Shown: piece after piece, positions 1-8,372 of the stretch
Numbering within the stretch: position 1 is the first letter of the stretch
How the letters are laid out: every line of letters starts with the position of its first letter
Assembly: GCF_900129705.1 (NCBI RefSeq)
Contig: NZ_FQWO01000001.1
Location: forward strand, 558,001 to 622,000
Source: Flavobacterium granuli
Lineage (GTDB): Bacteria > Bacteroidota > Bacteroidia > Flavobacteriales > Flavobacteriaceae
DNA length: 64,000 nt
Direction of reading: 5' to 3'
Translations under genes and position numbers: made by a program
Notes under the pieces: generated by a model
Databases searched by the model: none
The model's input: the letters and a program-made list of their open reading frames with translations, nothing else
What the model was told of the DNA's origin: nothing

Positions 1-2
1 CA

Positions 3-353
3 ATGATAAACCAGTTCCGTTTTGAAAGAAGCCTGATGGAAGAACATTTCAATAAAAATTATATGGATAGCAAGAAATACCCAAAGGCCATATTTAAAGG
101 AATTATTGAAAAATTTGACATTAAAAACTTAAACGAAAAAAAAGAGGAATACCTGATCAAAGGGGAAATAATTATCCGTGGGAAATCCAAAAAAATAAAT
201 GTTATTGCCCAAATCCAAAAAATTGCCGAAGGCATGGAACTCATTTCTAATTTCACTTTAAACACCGACGATTTCAATATTGAAGTTCCTTCTATCGTGA
301 GGAGTAAAATAGCTAAAAACGTCAATGTTAGTGTCAAAACTGTTTTTCATTAA
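3..353 (+). CDS. YceI-family protein, 5' partial
   Basis: C-terminal part of a YceI-like lipid-binding beta-barrel protein; the family binds isoprenoid or amphiphilic ligands, usually in the periplasm. The readable 116 residues include a FERSLMEEHFN...YPKAIFKG region typical of the family and end with a strand-rich tail. Family members are usually about 180-200 residues with a signal peptide, and the frame is open to the window edge, so the Met at position 3 is probably internal and the real start lies upstream. The stop is 3 bases from the stop of the convergent epimerase gene. Isoprenoid binding would suit the nearby carotenoid genes, but that link is inference. Confidence 0.75.
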   Translation: MINQFRFERSLMEEHFNKNYMDSKKYPKAIFKGIIEKFDIKNLNEKKEEYLIKGEIIIRGKSKKINVIAQIQKIAEGMELISNFTLNTDDFNIEVPSIVRSKIAKNVNVSVKTVFH

Positions 354-356
354 GAC

Positions 357-1271
357 TTATTTATCCAAACAAACTCGGACTGTCTCCTCTAAATTTTCAT
401 GTCGAAAGTGAAATCCTAATTGTTTAATTTTATCTGAAGAAACCCGACGCCCAGTTAAGACTAATAAAGCCATCTCACCCAAAACCATTTTGATCAAAAA
501 AGCGGGCACATGAGGCAACCAAATCTTATAGCCATACACTTTTGCCAATGTTTTAGAAAAACTGGCATTGGTCGTATTATCATCGATGGCTGCATTATAA
601 GCGCCTTGCATTTGGGGATTTTTAATGGCTGCAAGATAGATTCCACACAAATCATTCACATAAATCCAGGGCATGTATTGCTTCCCCGAACCCAGTGCTG
701 AGCCCAATTTCAACTTAAAAATGGGCGTTAATTTATTAAGGAATCCATCATTTTTCCCCAAGACCAAACCGGTACGGACTTTTACCGTGCGTATGCCCAA
801 CTCACCGATACGATCAGCAGAAGCTTCCCATTTTTGACAAGTGAGCCCTAAAAAATCATTGGCTGGTTTCATCTCCTCCGTACAGATCTCCTCGCCGTTG
901 ATCGCTCCATAAATCCCGATTGCCGAAGCAGAAATAAAAGCGTCTAATTTTTTATCGTATTTTTTTAAAACACTATAAATTAATTGAGCCGAAAGTTCCC
1001 TGCTGGATAGTATTTCCTCTTTGCGCGCCTTGGTCCATTTTTTTTCTCCAATATTGGCTCCAGCCAAATGAATGACATAATCAGCTTGGAGTACGGCTTC
1101 TTTTTCAATGGTTTGTTTTTGAACATCCCAAGTATAATAAAATACATCTTCGGTATTTGTTCTTTTACTTCTGCTCAAAATAGAGACTGAAAAACCTTGC
1201 TCAATCAACAATTGAGTCAAATATTTCCCTACAAATCCAGTACCTCCTGTCAACAAAACATTTTTTTTCAT
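357..1271 (-). CDS. TIGR01777/YfcH-type NAD(P)-dependent epimerase
   Basis: A 304-residue extended short-chain dehydrogenase of the TIGR01777 (YfcH) family, cytosolic, substrate unknown. The N-terminus has the nucleotide-binding glycine motif GGTGFVG (residues 9-15), followed by HLAGANIGEKKW (about 68-79), a family hallmark. The C-terminus (about 250-298) matches the DUF1731 tail, with PAFLIKMVLGEMA and GFHF segments. The gene is transcribed away from the TetR-led run. Its promoter has a perfect TATCTTTG element (1304-1311) just beside the shared operator, so it may be co-regulated with the light block. Family assignment is firm; the reaction is not known. Confidence 0.88.
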   Translation of the reverse strand: MKKNVLLTGGTGFVGKYLTQLLIEQGFSVSILSRSKRTNTEDVFYYTWDVQKQTIEKEAVLQADYVIHLAGANIGEKKWTKARKEEILSSRELSAQLIYSVLKKYDKKLDAFISASAIGIYGAINGEEICTEEMKPANDFLGLTCQKWEASADRIGELGIRTVKVRTGLVLGKNDGFLNKLTPIFKLKLGSALGSGKQYMPWIYVNDLCGIYLAAIKNPQMQGAYNAAIDDNTTNASFSKTLAKVYGYKIWLPHVPAFLIKMVLGEMALLVLTGRRVSSDKIKQLGFHFRHENLEETVRVCLDK

Positions 1272-1303
1272 CCGTATTCCAATTTATCATTCTTAAAGTC
1301 TAT

Positions 1304-1311
1304 CAAAGATA
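1304..1311 (-). promoter_or_regulatory. -7 element for the TIGR01777 gene
   Basis: On the minus strand these bases read TATCTTTG, a perfect match to the Bacteroidota TAnnTTTG element, 33 bases before the start codon. No TTG occurs at the usual spacing upstream; the -33 zone is instead occupied by the inverted repeat at 1323-1354, which suggests regulated access. Confidence 0.6.
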
Positions 1312-1322
1312 CGAATATATTT

Positions 1323-1354
1323 TTGTTTAACTTTAACATCATTTTGTTAAACAT
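1323..1354. promoter_or_regulatory. Candidate operator in a divergent promoter (TTGTTTA-N18-TAAACAT)
   Basis: TTGTTTA (1323-1329) and TAAACAT (1348-1354) form an inverted repeat separated by 18 bases. The same arms and the same spacing occur upstream of crtI (11155-11186) and the MerR gene (12078-12109). The site lies between the -7 elements of the divergent genes: 11 bases from TATCTTTG on the left, and 4 bases before a near-consensus TATCTTTA (1359-1366) on the right, covering both -33 zones. The binding protein is not known; the MerR/B12 regulator or the adjacent TetR protein are candidates. Confidence 0.55.
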
Positions 1355-1390
1355 TTATTATCTTTATACGGTTTTAAAAAACAAAAAAAA

Positions 1391-2050
1391 ATGGCAACTA
1401 AAAAATCTAAAATAACAAAGGACTCTATTGTATCCATGTTTATGAATTATACCTTAGAGCAAGGCGAGAAGCCTAAATCAGTATATCAATTTTCAAAATT
1501 AAATGAATTCACCGAAGCGGAATTCTACAGTTTCTTTGGAAATCTGGAAAGCATCGAAAAGGAGATCTACAATCTGTTTTTTGAAAAAACCGTTGAATTA
1601 CTGAATAAAGATACTAATTATGACTCTTATGACATGAAAAGTAAGCTACTGAGCTTCTATTTTACCTTTTTCGAATTACTCGTAGCCAATCGCAGCTATG
1701 TTAGTATGAGCCTCAAAGAAGATAAAAATCAGTTAAAAAATTTACTGCAACTTTCGGGTTTAAGAAATCATTTCAAAAAATTCATTGGCGAAATCACGAC
1801 TGATGAAGTACGCATTCAACAAGAAAAAATTCAAGATTTTCAAGAAAAAGCGATTCAAGAAAGCGCTTGGGTTCAATTTCTATTTACATTAAAATTTTGG
1901 TTGGAGGACGGCTCTGCCAATTTTGAAAAAACAGATATTTATATTGAAAAATCCGTAAAACTTAGTTTCGAATTGATGAACGTGGGACCAATTAATAGTT
2001 TAATCGATTTTGGGAAGTTTATTTTTAAAGAAAAAATACAAAATAAATAA
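1391..2050 (+). CDS. TetR-family transcriptional regulator
   Basis: A 219-residue regulator with an N-terminal helix-turn-helix (about residues 8-55: DSIVSMFMNYTLEQG...VYQFSKLNEFTEAEFYSFFGNLESIEKEI). This has the TetR layout, though the second half of the recognition motif is divergent. The remainder is helical, like the TetR C-terminal ligand or dimer domain found in Bacteroidota. It overlaps the ABC1 kinase start by one base (TAATG), so the two are translationally coupled. The gene is first in a same-strand run ending with the DUF2867 protein, and it follows the candidate operator at 1323-1354, which is consistent with autoregulation. Ligand unknown. Confidence 0.82.
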   Translation: MATKKSKITKDSIVSMFMNYTLEQGEKPKSVYQFSKLNEFTEAEFYSFFGNLESIEKEIYNLFFEKTVELLNKDTNYDSYDMKSKLLSFYFTFFELLVANRSYVSMSLKEDKNQLKNLLQLSGLRNHFKKFIGEITTDEVRIQQEKIQDFQEKAIQESAWVQFLFTLKFWLEDGSANFEKTDIYIEKSVKLSFELMNVGPINSLIDFGKFIFKEKIQNK

Positions 2051-3348
2051 TGAAAACAATAGACTATATTCCAACTTCAAAAATTGAAAGAGCTACAAAA
2101 CTGGTTCAGACGGGCGCTAAAGTAGGCGTAAACTATCTTAAATATTACGGGGAAAAAATGGTCAATTCAGACTTGACCCGAGATAAATTGAACGAAAATA
2201 ATGCCGAAGATATTTATGATGGTTTGAAAAGTTTGAAAGGCAGCGCTTTGAAAGTAGCTCAAATGCTAAGTATGGACAAAAATTTTCTGCCACAGGCCTA
2301 TGTAGAAAAATTTTCCCTGTCCCAATTCTCTGTTCCGCCACTTTCGGCTCCATTGGTGCTAAAAACCTTCAAATCTAATTTTGGCAAAACACCCTATGAG
2401 ATTTTTGATGAATTTAATGCCAATTCGGTTAATGCCGCGAGTATTGGTCAGGTTCATTTGGCCACCAAAAACGGTAAAAAACTGGCTGTAAAAATCCAAT
2501 ATCCTGGTGTTGCCAACAGTATTTCGTCTGATCTGGCTTTGGTTAAACCCATAGCCATCAGAATGTTTAATCTACAGGGAAAAGATTCCGATAAATATTT
2601 TAAGGAAGTAGAAGACAAATTGATTGAAGAAACCAATTATTTATTGGAACTGAAACAAAGCCAAGAAGTGGTTGATGCTTGCAGAAAAATTGACAACCTC
2701 GTTTTTCCGGAATATTATCCTGAATATTCTTCCGAAAAAATAATCACCATGGACTGGATGACCGGAGTTCATCTGTCTGAATTTAAAAATTCAAATCCAG
2801 AAATTGCCAATACACTCGGTCAAGCTTTATGGGATTTTTATATGTATCAAATTCATATTCTGAAAAAAGTACATGCTGATCCACATCCGGGGAATTTCTT
2901 AATCAACAACAAAAATCAATTGGTTGCCTTAGATTTTGGATGTATGAAAACCATTCCTAATGATTTCTACATTCCTTATTTCGAATTAATTAACAAAGAA
3001 ATCATAGACAATGAAAAACTATTCCAAGAGAAATTATTCGATTTAGAAATCCTTCGAACAGATGATTCAAAAGAAGAAATCGCTTATTTCACTCAAATGT
3101 TTTACGATCTATTGTCATTATTCACCAAGCCATTCCAAGGAGAAACTTTTGATTTTTCGGATGAAGTCTTTTTTGAAAGTATTGCACAACTAGGAGAACG
3201 CTTTGCTAATGACACTAATCTCAAAAAAATGAATGGCAATCGAGGTTCGAAACATTTTATTTACATGAACAGGACTTTCTTTGGTTTATACAATTTAATG
3301 TTTGATTTGAAAGCAACCATCAAGGTCAATGACTATTTAAAATATTAA
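2050..3348 (+). CDS. ABC1/UbiB/AarF-family atypical kinase
   Basis: A 432-residue ABC1 atypical protein-kinase-like ATPase. Visible motifs are the N-terminal signature region as K68-V-A-Q71, the Ala-rich loop NAAS (128-131), the ATP-binding lysine in VKIQYPG (K148), EETNY (193-197), the catalytic-type HADPHPGN (275-282) and the metal-binding LDFG (294-297). The usual signature is KxGQ; here Gly is Ala. UbiB proteins support ubiquinone synthesis, but flavobacteria use menaquinone, so a different prenyl-lipid role is likely. The setting between a TetR gene and light-block genes recalls plastid ABC1 kinases that act on prenyl-lipid and carotenoid metabolism under light stress; that comparison is inference. 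Confidence 0.9.
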   Translation: MKTIDYIPTSKIERATKLVQTGAKVGVNYLKYYGEKMVNSDLTRDKLNENNAEDIYDGLKSLKGSALKVAQMLSMDKNFLPQAYVEKFSLSQFSVPPLSAPLVLKTFKSNFGKTPYEIFDEFNANSVNAASIGQVHLATKNGKKLAVKIQYPGVANSISSDLALVKPIAIRMFNLQGKDSDKYFKEVEDKLIEETNYLLELKQSQEVVDACRKIDNLVFPEYYPEYSSEKIITMDWMTGVHLSEFKNSNPEIANTLGQALWDFYMYQIHILKKVHADPHPGNFLINNKNQLVALDFGCMKTIPNDFYIPYFELINKEIIDNEKLFQEKLFDLEILRTDDSKEEIAYFTQMFYDLLSLFTKPFQGETFDFSDEVFFESIAQLGERFANDTNLKKMNGNRGSKHFIYMNRTFFGLYNLMFDLKATIKVNDYLKY

Positions 3349-3350
3349 GA

Positions 3351-3635
3351 ATGGTAGCACAAACTTTATCTGATTTAGAAAAAGATCGAGTGATTGAAAT
3401 GGCTTGGGAAGACCGTACCACATTTGAAGCAATCCAAATGCAATTTGGTTTAAAAGAACAAGAAGTGATTGACTTAATGCGTACCGAAATGAAACCGTCA
3501 AGCTTTAGAATGTGGCGCGAACGGGTGCAGGGTCGAAAAACAAAACATGAAAAATTACGCGAATTCGAAAAAGGACGTTTTAAATGCAACAGACAAAGAA
3601 ACATTAGTAATAATAAAATTTCTAAAAGACAATAA
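3351..3635 (+). CDS. DUF2805 / TIGR03643-family protein
   Basis: A small basic protein of 94 residues. The first 70 residues match the DUF2805/TIGR03643 family: L.DLEKDRVIEMAWEDRTTFEAI...FGL.E.EVI.LMR.E.KPSSFR.WR.RV.GR.TKH. This looks like a compact helical fold with a helix-turn-helix-like centre and an Arg/Lys-rich tail, so nucleic-acid binding is plausible but unproven. The family is often found near photolyase or cryptochrome genes, as here. It lies 2 bases after the ABC1 gene and 9 before the SDR, well inside the run. No biochemical function is known to me. Confidence 0.85.
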   Translation: MVAQTLSDLEKDRVIEMAWEDRTTFEAIQMQFGLKEQEVIDLMRTEMKPSSFRMWRERVQGRKTKHEKLREFEKGRFKCNRQRNISNNKISKRQ

Positions 3636-3644
3636 TTACATTTT

Positions 3645-4328
3645 ATGAAAAACATAGTCATCATAGGCGGAAGCAAAGGAATTGGAAATGCGATTTTATT
3701 GCAACAATTAGAAAACAATTACATCTATAATATCAGCAGAAATGCTCCTGAAATTTCACATTCCAATCTGAAACATTATACCTTGGATGTAATGAAAAAC
3801 TCGCTACCAGAAATAGAAAACATTGACACTTTAATTTACTGTCCCGGTTCGATTAATTTGAAACCAATTGGAAGTTTAAGTATTGATGATTTCAGAAATG
3901 ATTTTGAGATTAATGTGATTGGTGCCGTAAAGGCCATTCAGCAGTATTTGCCTGTTTTAAAAAAAGGAACAAATCCATCGATATTGCTTTTTAGCACCGT
4001 TGCCGCAAAACTGGGTATGCCTTTTCATGCCAGCATTGCCACGGCAAAAGCGGGTATCGAAGGGCTGGTAAAATCACTTGGGGCTGAATTAGCATCAACG
4101 ATACGAATTAATGCTATTGCCCCTACCATTACTGAAACATCACTTTCGGCAGGTATATTACGCAACGATCGAATGAAAGAAAACATGAAAGAACGTCATC
4201 CGATGAAAGGCTATTTAGCTCCAAATGAAGTGGCTAATATGGCAGACTTTTTAATTTCTGAAAAAGCAAAATCAATCTCAGGCCAAATATTCGAAATGGA
4301 TTATGGCATAGTTACCTTTAAAATCTAA
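3645..4328 (+). CDS. SDR-family protein lacking the catalytic Tyr
   Basis: A 227-residue classical short-chain dehydrogenase fold. The cofactor motif GGSKGIG is at residues 8-14, a structural Asn at N90 (EINVIGA), Ser at S117 and Lys at K135. The Tyr expected four residues before the Lys is Ile131 (segment [10 protein letters not shown]), and the usual NNAG is YCPG. It may therefore be a weak or non-oxidoreductase member, or use another residue. It sits just before folE; pteridine reductases and sepiapterin reductases are SDRs, so a link to pterin metabolism is possible, but without the Tyr it is speculative. Confidence 0.82.
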   Translation: MKNIVIIGGSKGIGNAILLQQLENNYIYNISRNAPEISHSNLKHYTLDVMKNSLPEIENIDTLIYCPGSINLKPIGSLSIDDFRNDFEINVIGAVKAIQQYLPVLKKGTNPSILLFSTVAAKLGMPFHASIATAKAGIEGLVKSLGAELASTIRINAIAPTITETSLSAGILRNDRMKENMKERHPMKGYLAPNEVANMADFLISEKAKSISGQIFEMDYGIVTFKI

Positions 4329-4348
4329 TCTTCATAAAAAAACAAAAA

Positions 4349-4963
4349 ATGATATTAAATAAAACTAAAAATTACGAAAAAACAGAGCAATACGACAGCG
4401 AAACAACGGACATACTAGCCGCTAATTACAGAAATATAATCGAAAACTTAGGCGAAGATGTCAACAGGGAAGGACTGGAAAAAACACCTGAACGAGTTGC
4501 CAAAGCCATGCAATTCTTAACTCATGGATATGATTTAGATCCTTTAGAAATTTTAAAATCAGCCTTGTTTACCGAAAACCACAGCCAAATGATTGTGGTA
4601 AAAGACATTGAAATTTACTCTATGTGTGAGCATCATATGTTGCCTTTTTTTGGTAAAGCACACGTCGCTTATATTCCTAACGGAAAAATTGTTGGATTGA
4701 GTAAAATTCCTAGAATTGTAGATGCATACGCCCGCAGAATGCAGGTTCAAGAGCGATTGACTGACCAAATTAAAAATTGCATCCAAGAAGCATTAGAACC
4801 GCTAGGCGTCGCAGTGGTTATAGAGGCCCAACATATGTGCATGCAAATGCGTGGCATTCAAAAACAAAATTCGTTTACCACTACTTCCTCTTTTACGGGT
4901 GCATTTGAAAAAAACAAAACCCGAAAAGAATTTATTAGTCTGATTTCGAATAAATTGAGCTAA
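4349..4963 (+). CDS. folE: GTP cyclohydrolase I
   Basis: Converts GTP to 7,8-dihydroneopterin triphosphate, the first step towards folates and other pterins; cytosolic homodecamer. The 204-residue protein has the full family core: [15 protein letters not shown] (40-54), the zinc ligands C93, H96 (in CEHH) and C164 (in MCMQMRG), and [15 protein letters not shown] (116-130). The zinc-ligand spacing equals that of the E. coli enzyme. Its place in a block with a photolyase is notable, because photolyases may carry a folate or pterin antenna; whether this copy serves that use is inference. It follows the SDR by 20 bases and precedes another SDR by 16. Confidence 0.96.
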   Translation: MILNKTKNYEKTEQYDSETTDILAANYRNIIENLGEDVNREGLEKTPERVAKAMQFLTHGYDLDPLEILKSALFTENHSQMIVVKDIEIYSMCEHHMLPFFGKAHVAYIPNGKIVGLSKIPRIVDAYARRMQVQERLTDQIKNCIQEALEPLGVAVVIEAQHMCMQMRGIQKQNSFTTTSSFTGAFEKNKTRKEFISLISNKLS

Positions 4964-4979
4964 ATTTAAATAAAAAACC

Positions 4980-6398
4980 ATGAAAATTCTCTTAACAGGC
5001 GCAACAGGTTATATCGGGAAGCGACTTTTACCCATTTTAGTCCATCAGGGACACGATATAATTTGTTGCGTAAGAGATAAAAACAGGTTTTATATTCCGA
5101 CTGAATTCAAAGAAAAAATTGAAGTTATTGAAGTTGATTTCCTAAAAAAAGAAACGCTTCATACTATCCCGGAAGATATTGATGCGGCCTATTACCTCAT
5201 TCATTCTATGTCGAGTTCATCTGATAATTACGATGAATTGGAACAAATCTCAGCGGAGAATTTTGTTTCAAAAATTAATAACACCGAAGCTAAACAAGTG
5301 ATTTACTTGAGCGGAATTGTGAATGACAAATCACTTTCAAAACACCTATCCTCCCGAAAAAATGTAGAAAACATTCTCAGCTCGGGAGCTTTTGCGCTAA
5401 CCACTTTGCGAGCGGGAATTATCGTGGGTTCTGGTAGTGCTTCTTTTGAAATTATTCGGGATTTGGTCAACAAACTTCCTGTAATGATCACCCCAAAATG
5501 GCTCAATACTAAATGCCAACCTATTGCCATCACTGACGTACTCGATTTTTTATCTAAATCACTTTTAAATCCTATCACTTACAATCAAAGTTTTGATATT
5601 GGCGGCCCCGATATTTTAACATACAAAGAAATGCTTTTGGGATTTGCCAAAGCAAAAAAACTAAAACGCTGGATTTTTACAGTTCCTGTAATGACGCCTA
5701 AACTCTCCTCCTATTGGCTGTATTTCGTCACCTCAACATCTTATAAGTTGGCCACTGCCTTAGTGAGCAGCATGAAGGTTGAAGTGGTGTGTAGAGATAC
5801 TAAAATCAACGAACTATTACAGCTACATCCCATGTCTTATGAACAGGCACTTTCGAAAGCATTAATAAAAGTAGATGAAGACAAAGTAGCATCGAGTTGG
5901 AAAGATTCCCTGATCAGTGGTCGTTTTACAAGTAATATTTCCGAATATTTACAGGTACCAAAAAAAGACTGTTTCATTGACCGACGCAAAATGGAAATCA
6001 TAAACCGAGAATATACCATTCACCAAATCTGGTCTATTGGTGGAGAAACAGGCTGGTATTACGGAGACTGGTTGTGGGGTTTGCGTGGTTTTATAGATAA
6101 ATTGTATGGTGGTGTGGGCTCCAGAAGAGGACGTACCAACAAACACGATATTCATGCCGGTGATGCACTGGATTTTTGGAGGGTTTTGTATGCCAATAAA
6201 GAAGAAGGAAAATTGATTCTCTTTGCCGAAATGAAACTACCAGGCGAAGCTTGGCTAGAGTTTAAAATCATTGGAAATACCCTCTATCAATCGGCTACGT
6301 TTAGGCCTCGAGGTATTTGGGGAAAACTATACTGGTATGCTGTTTTACCTTTTCATGGTTTTATTTTTAAGGGGATGCTAACTAAGTTGATCAAATAG
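4980..6398 (+). CDS. YbjT-like SDR with C-terminal DUF2867
   Basis: A 472-residue two-domain protein. Residues 1-300 form an atypical NmrA/YbjT-like NAD(P)-binding domain with GATGYIG at 7-13 and a TTLRAGIIVGSGSASFEIIRDLV stretch. The last 150 residues (YTIHQIWSIGGETGWYYGDWLW..., LRGFIDKLYGGVG, ALDFWRVL, LPGEAWLEF) match DUF2867, a START-like hydrophobic pocket. The combination suggests a protein that binds a hydrophobic ligand and NAD(P)H; the substrate is unknown. It is the last gene of the TetR-led run and ends at a shared terminator facing the photolyase gene. Confidence 0.88.
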   Translation: MKILLTGATGYIGKRLLPILVHQGHDIICCVRDKNRFYIPTEFKEKIEVIEVDFLKKETLHTIPEDIDAAYYLIHSMSSSSDNYDELEQISAENFVSKINNTEAKQVIYLSGIVNDKSLSKHLSSRKNVENILSSGAFALTTLRAGIIVGSGSASFEIIRDLVNKLPVMITPKWLNTKCQPIAITDVLDFLSKSLLNPITYNQSFDIGGPDILTYKEMLLGFAKAKKLKRWIFTVPVMTPKLSSYWLYFVTSTSYKLATALVSSMKVEVVCRDTKINELLQLHPMSYEQALSKALIKVDEDKVASSWKDSLISGRFTSNISEYLQVPKKDCFIDRRKMEIINREYTIHQIWSIGGETGWYYGDWLWGLRGFIDKLYGGVGSRRGRTNKHDIHAGDALDFWRVLYANKEEGKLILFAEMKLPGEAWLEFKIIGNTLYQSATFRPRGIWGKLYWYAVLPFHGFIFKGMLTKLIK

Positions 6399-6406
6399 AT
6401 TTACAT

Positions 6407-6441
6407 ATTTTCGTCATTCCTCCTTCGTCGGAATGAAAAAA
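6407..6441. terminator. Bidirectional terminator between the DUF2867 SDR and photolyase genes
   Basis: TCATTCC (6414-6420) pairs with GGAATGA (6430-6436) across a 9-base loop. T-rich and A-rich flanks make it usable from both strands, between two convergent genes. Confidence 0.6.
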
Positions 6442-6454
6442 TTAGGATCAAAAA

Positions 6455-7750
6455 TCACTTCAATATTCCGGCTTTGTAAGTGGCAATCGCTCTATCCCTC
6501 GCCATAGCATGATCGACCAATGGTTGCCCATAACCCAAATCAAATTCAGGGATCCATTTGCGAATATAAATCCCTTTTTCATCAAATTTTTTCAATTGGA
6601 TTTCAGGATTGAAAACCCTGAAATAAGGTGCAGCATCACAACCCGTTCCCGCAGCCCATTGCCAGTTTCCTACATTGGCAGCTAGTTCATAATCCAATAA
6701 CTTTTCGGCAAAATAGGCTTCGCCCCACTGCCACTGAATCAATAAATGCTTGCATAAAAAACTCGCTACAACCATACGCACGCGGTTGTGCATATAGCCC
6801 GTTTCATTGAGTTGACGCATGCCTGCATCAACCATAGGATAACCTGTTGTTCCGGTACACCAGCGCTTAAAATCGTCTTCATTATTGCGCCATTGAATTC
6901 CATCATAAGCCGATTTGAAATTATGATCGATCACTTTTGGAAAACTATAAAGAATTTGGATAAAAAATTCTCGCCAAATGAGTTCACTCAGGAAAACATC
7001 ATTTTTTCGAGCTGCCCAATTGACTAATTTCCGAATGCTGACTGTTCCAAAACGCAAATGTGGTGATAAATAGGAAGTAGTATCCAAAGCCGGAAAATCA
7101 CGGGTTTCCTGATAATTGCTTATTTGAGTGAGATTATGAGGTTTTACTTTTATGGGATTTGCTGTAAAACCTATTTGTTCCAAAGTAGGAAAATCAAAAA
7201 TGCTTTTATAAAAATTAGAAAAGTAAACAGAACAATCAAATTCCGTTACTGGAGCGTTGAGCCTGTATTTTTCTAACCATTTGTTTTTATAAGGCGTATA
7301 GACGGTATATGGCAAACCATCGTCTTTTGTGATTTCTTTTTCTTCAAAAATCACTTGGTCTTTATCGCAATTTGTAACCACGTTATTTGCCTGCAATAAA
7401 TCACAAATTACAAGATCTCGCTTTATGGCATAAGGTTCATAGTCTTTATTGAAAAAAACTTCTTTGATATTATATTCTTGAATTAATGATTGCCAAACAG
7501 CGGCTGTTGTTCCCTTTTTTATCAAAAGCGAACTTCCTAATTCATCGAGTTGCGCATTAATTTTTGACAATGATTCGTGAATAAAACCAACTCGCGCATC
7601 ATTTTTTGGCAAACTATCCAGAATGGCATCATCAAAGATGAACAATGGAATTACAGGATAAGGAGATTGTAATGCATGAAACAAACCCACATTATCTTCT
7701 AAACGCAAATCCCGACGAAACCAAAAAACAGTTACCGCTTGCTTGTCCAT
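6455..7750 (-). CDS. phr: Deoxyribodipyrimidine photolyase (cryptochrome/photolyase family)
   Basis: Blue-light DNA repair enzyme that splits cyclobutane pyrimidine dimers using FADH-, with an antenna cofactor. The 431-residue length is typical of class I enzymes. The N-terminal antenna domain begins VFWFRRDLRLEDN (9-21). The FAD domain shows the WREFFIQ, GYPMVDAGMRQLNETGYMHNR and NVGNWQWAAGTG.DAAPYFRVFNP signatures. Its ATG overlaps the SRPBCC stop by one base (TAATG), so the two are co-translated. A CPD photolyase is most likely; a (6-4) or cryptochrome role cannot be excluded from sequence alone. Confidence 0.94.
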   Translation of the reverse strand: MDKQAVTVFWFRRDLRLEDNVGLFHALQSPYPVIPLFIFDDAILDSLPKNDARVGFIHESLSKINAQLDELGSSLLIKKGTTAAVWQSLIQEYNIKEVFFNKDYEPYAIKRDLVICDLLQANNVVTNCDKDQVIFEEKEITKDDGLPYTVYTPYKNKWLEKYRLNAPVTEFDCSVYFSNFYKSIFDFPTLEQIGFTANPIKVKPHNLTQISNYQETRDFPALDTTSYLSPHLRFGTVSIRKLVNWAARKNDVFLSELIWREFFIQILYSFPKVIDHNFKSAYDGIQWRNNEDDFKRWCTGTTGYPMVDAGMRQLNETGYMHNRVRMVVASFLCKHLLIQWQWGEAYFAEKLLDYELAANVGNWQWAAGTGCDAAPYFRVFNPEIQLKKFDEKGIYIRKWIPEFDLGYGQPLVDHAMARDRAIATYKAGILK

Positions 7751-8211
7751 TATTTTGAATTGAAAAGTTGGTTAACCATTTTCTCTCTGTGTTCAAAAAT
7801 GGCTTTTAGTTTGTTTTTTACAACCAAAGTATTCATAATTCGCCCTAAAAACCCCAATGGTAAAGCATAATGAACCAGATCGGTCATTTTTACTCCGTTT
7901 TCTGTAGGTTCAAAGAAATGTTTATGGTGCCATAGAGCATAAGGTCCAAAACGTTGCTCGTCTATAAAATAGCTATTCTCTTCGACAAAAGTAATTTCGG
8001 TAACCCATGGCAATTTGATTCCTAAAAGTGGAGATACTTTGTATTGAATGATTTGGCCGGCATACATGTTCTTGCCATCAAAATCAGTGATTTGAAAACC
8101 CATGGTTTCGGGCGTAATTTTTTGAAGGTTTCTTGGGCTGGAGAAAAAAGCCCAACATTCCTCTATACTCGCATTGACATATTGGACGGATTCTTTTTTA
8201 TAGAGTTTCAT
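7750..8211 (-). CDS. SRPBCC-family (START/Bet v 1-like) protein
   Basis: A 153-residue single-domain SRPBCC protein: ASIEECWAFFSSPRNLQKITPETMGFQI at the N-terminus, a middle YKVSPLLGIKLPWVTEI strand pair, FGPYALWHHKHFFEPTENGVKMTDLVHYALP, and a long C-terminal helix. These proteins bind hydrophobic ligands. Close relatives sit next to photolyase genes in many Bacteroidota, as here. There is no signal peptide, so it is cytosolic. No clear promoter is seen in the 161 bases upstream, so readthrough from the crt genes past the hairpin at 8281-8297 is possible. Confidence 0.85.
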   Translation of the reverse strand: MKLYKKESVQYVNASIEECWAFFSSPRNLQKITPETMGFQITDFDGKNMYAGQIIQYKVSPLLGIKLPWVTEITFVEENSYFIDEQRFGPYALWHHKHFFEPTENGVKMTDLVHYALPLGFLGRIMNTLVVKNKLKAIFEHREKMVNQLFNSK

Positions 8212-8280
8212 GGCAGTAATGTTTTATATGCTATTCTTGAAGTATAAATGGGATTGCGTGAGATTTGAAATTAAAAGGAG

Positions 8281-8297
8281 GACAGCCAGTGGCTGTC
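8281..8297. other. Perfect hairpin between crtZ and the SRPBCC gene
   Basis: GACAGCC (8281-8287) and GGCTGTC (8291-8297) form a perfect 7-bp GC-rich stem with a 3-base loop. On the minus strand only a short T run follows (CTCCTTTT), so it would be a weak terminator for the crt genes, or a processing or protein-binding site. On the plus strand a TATATTTG promoter-like element starts four bases later (8301-8308) and would read antisense into crtZ. Confidence 0.5.
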
Positions 8298-8372
8298 AGG
8301 TATATTTGAAAAAAGTTTTTAACTTATTATTATATGAGTTTAATCAAAAAAATGTGTCTCGCCCAAATGATA

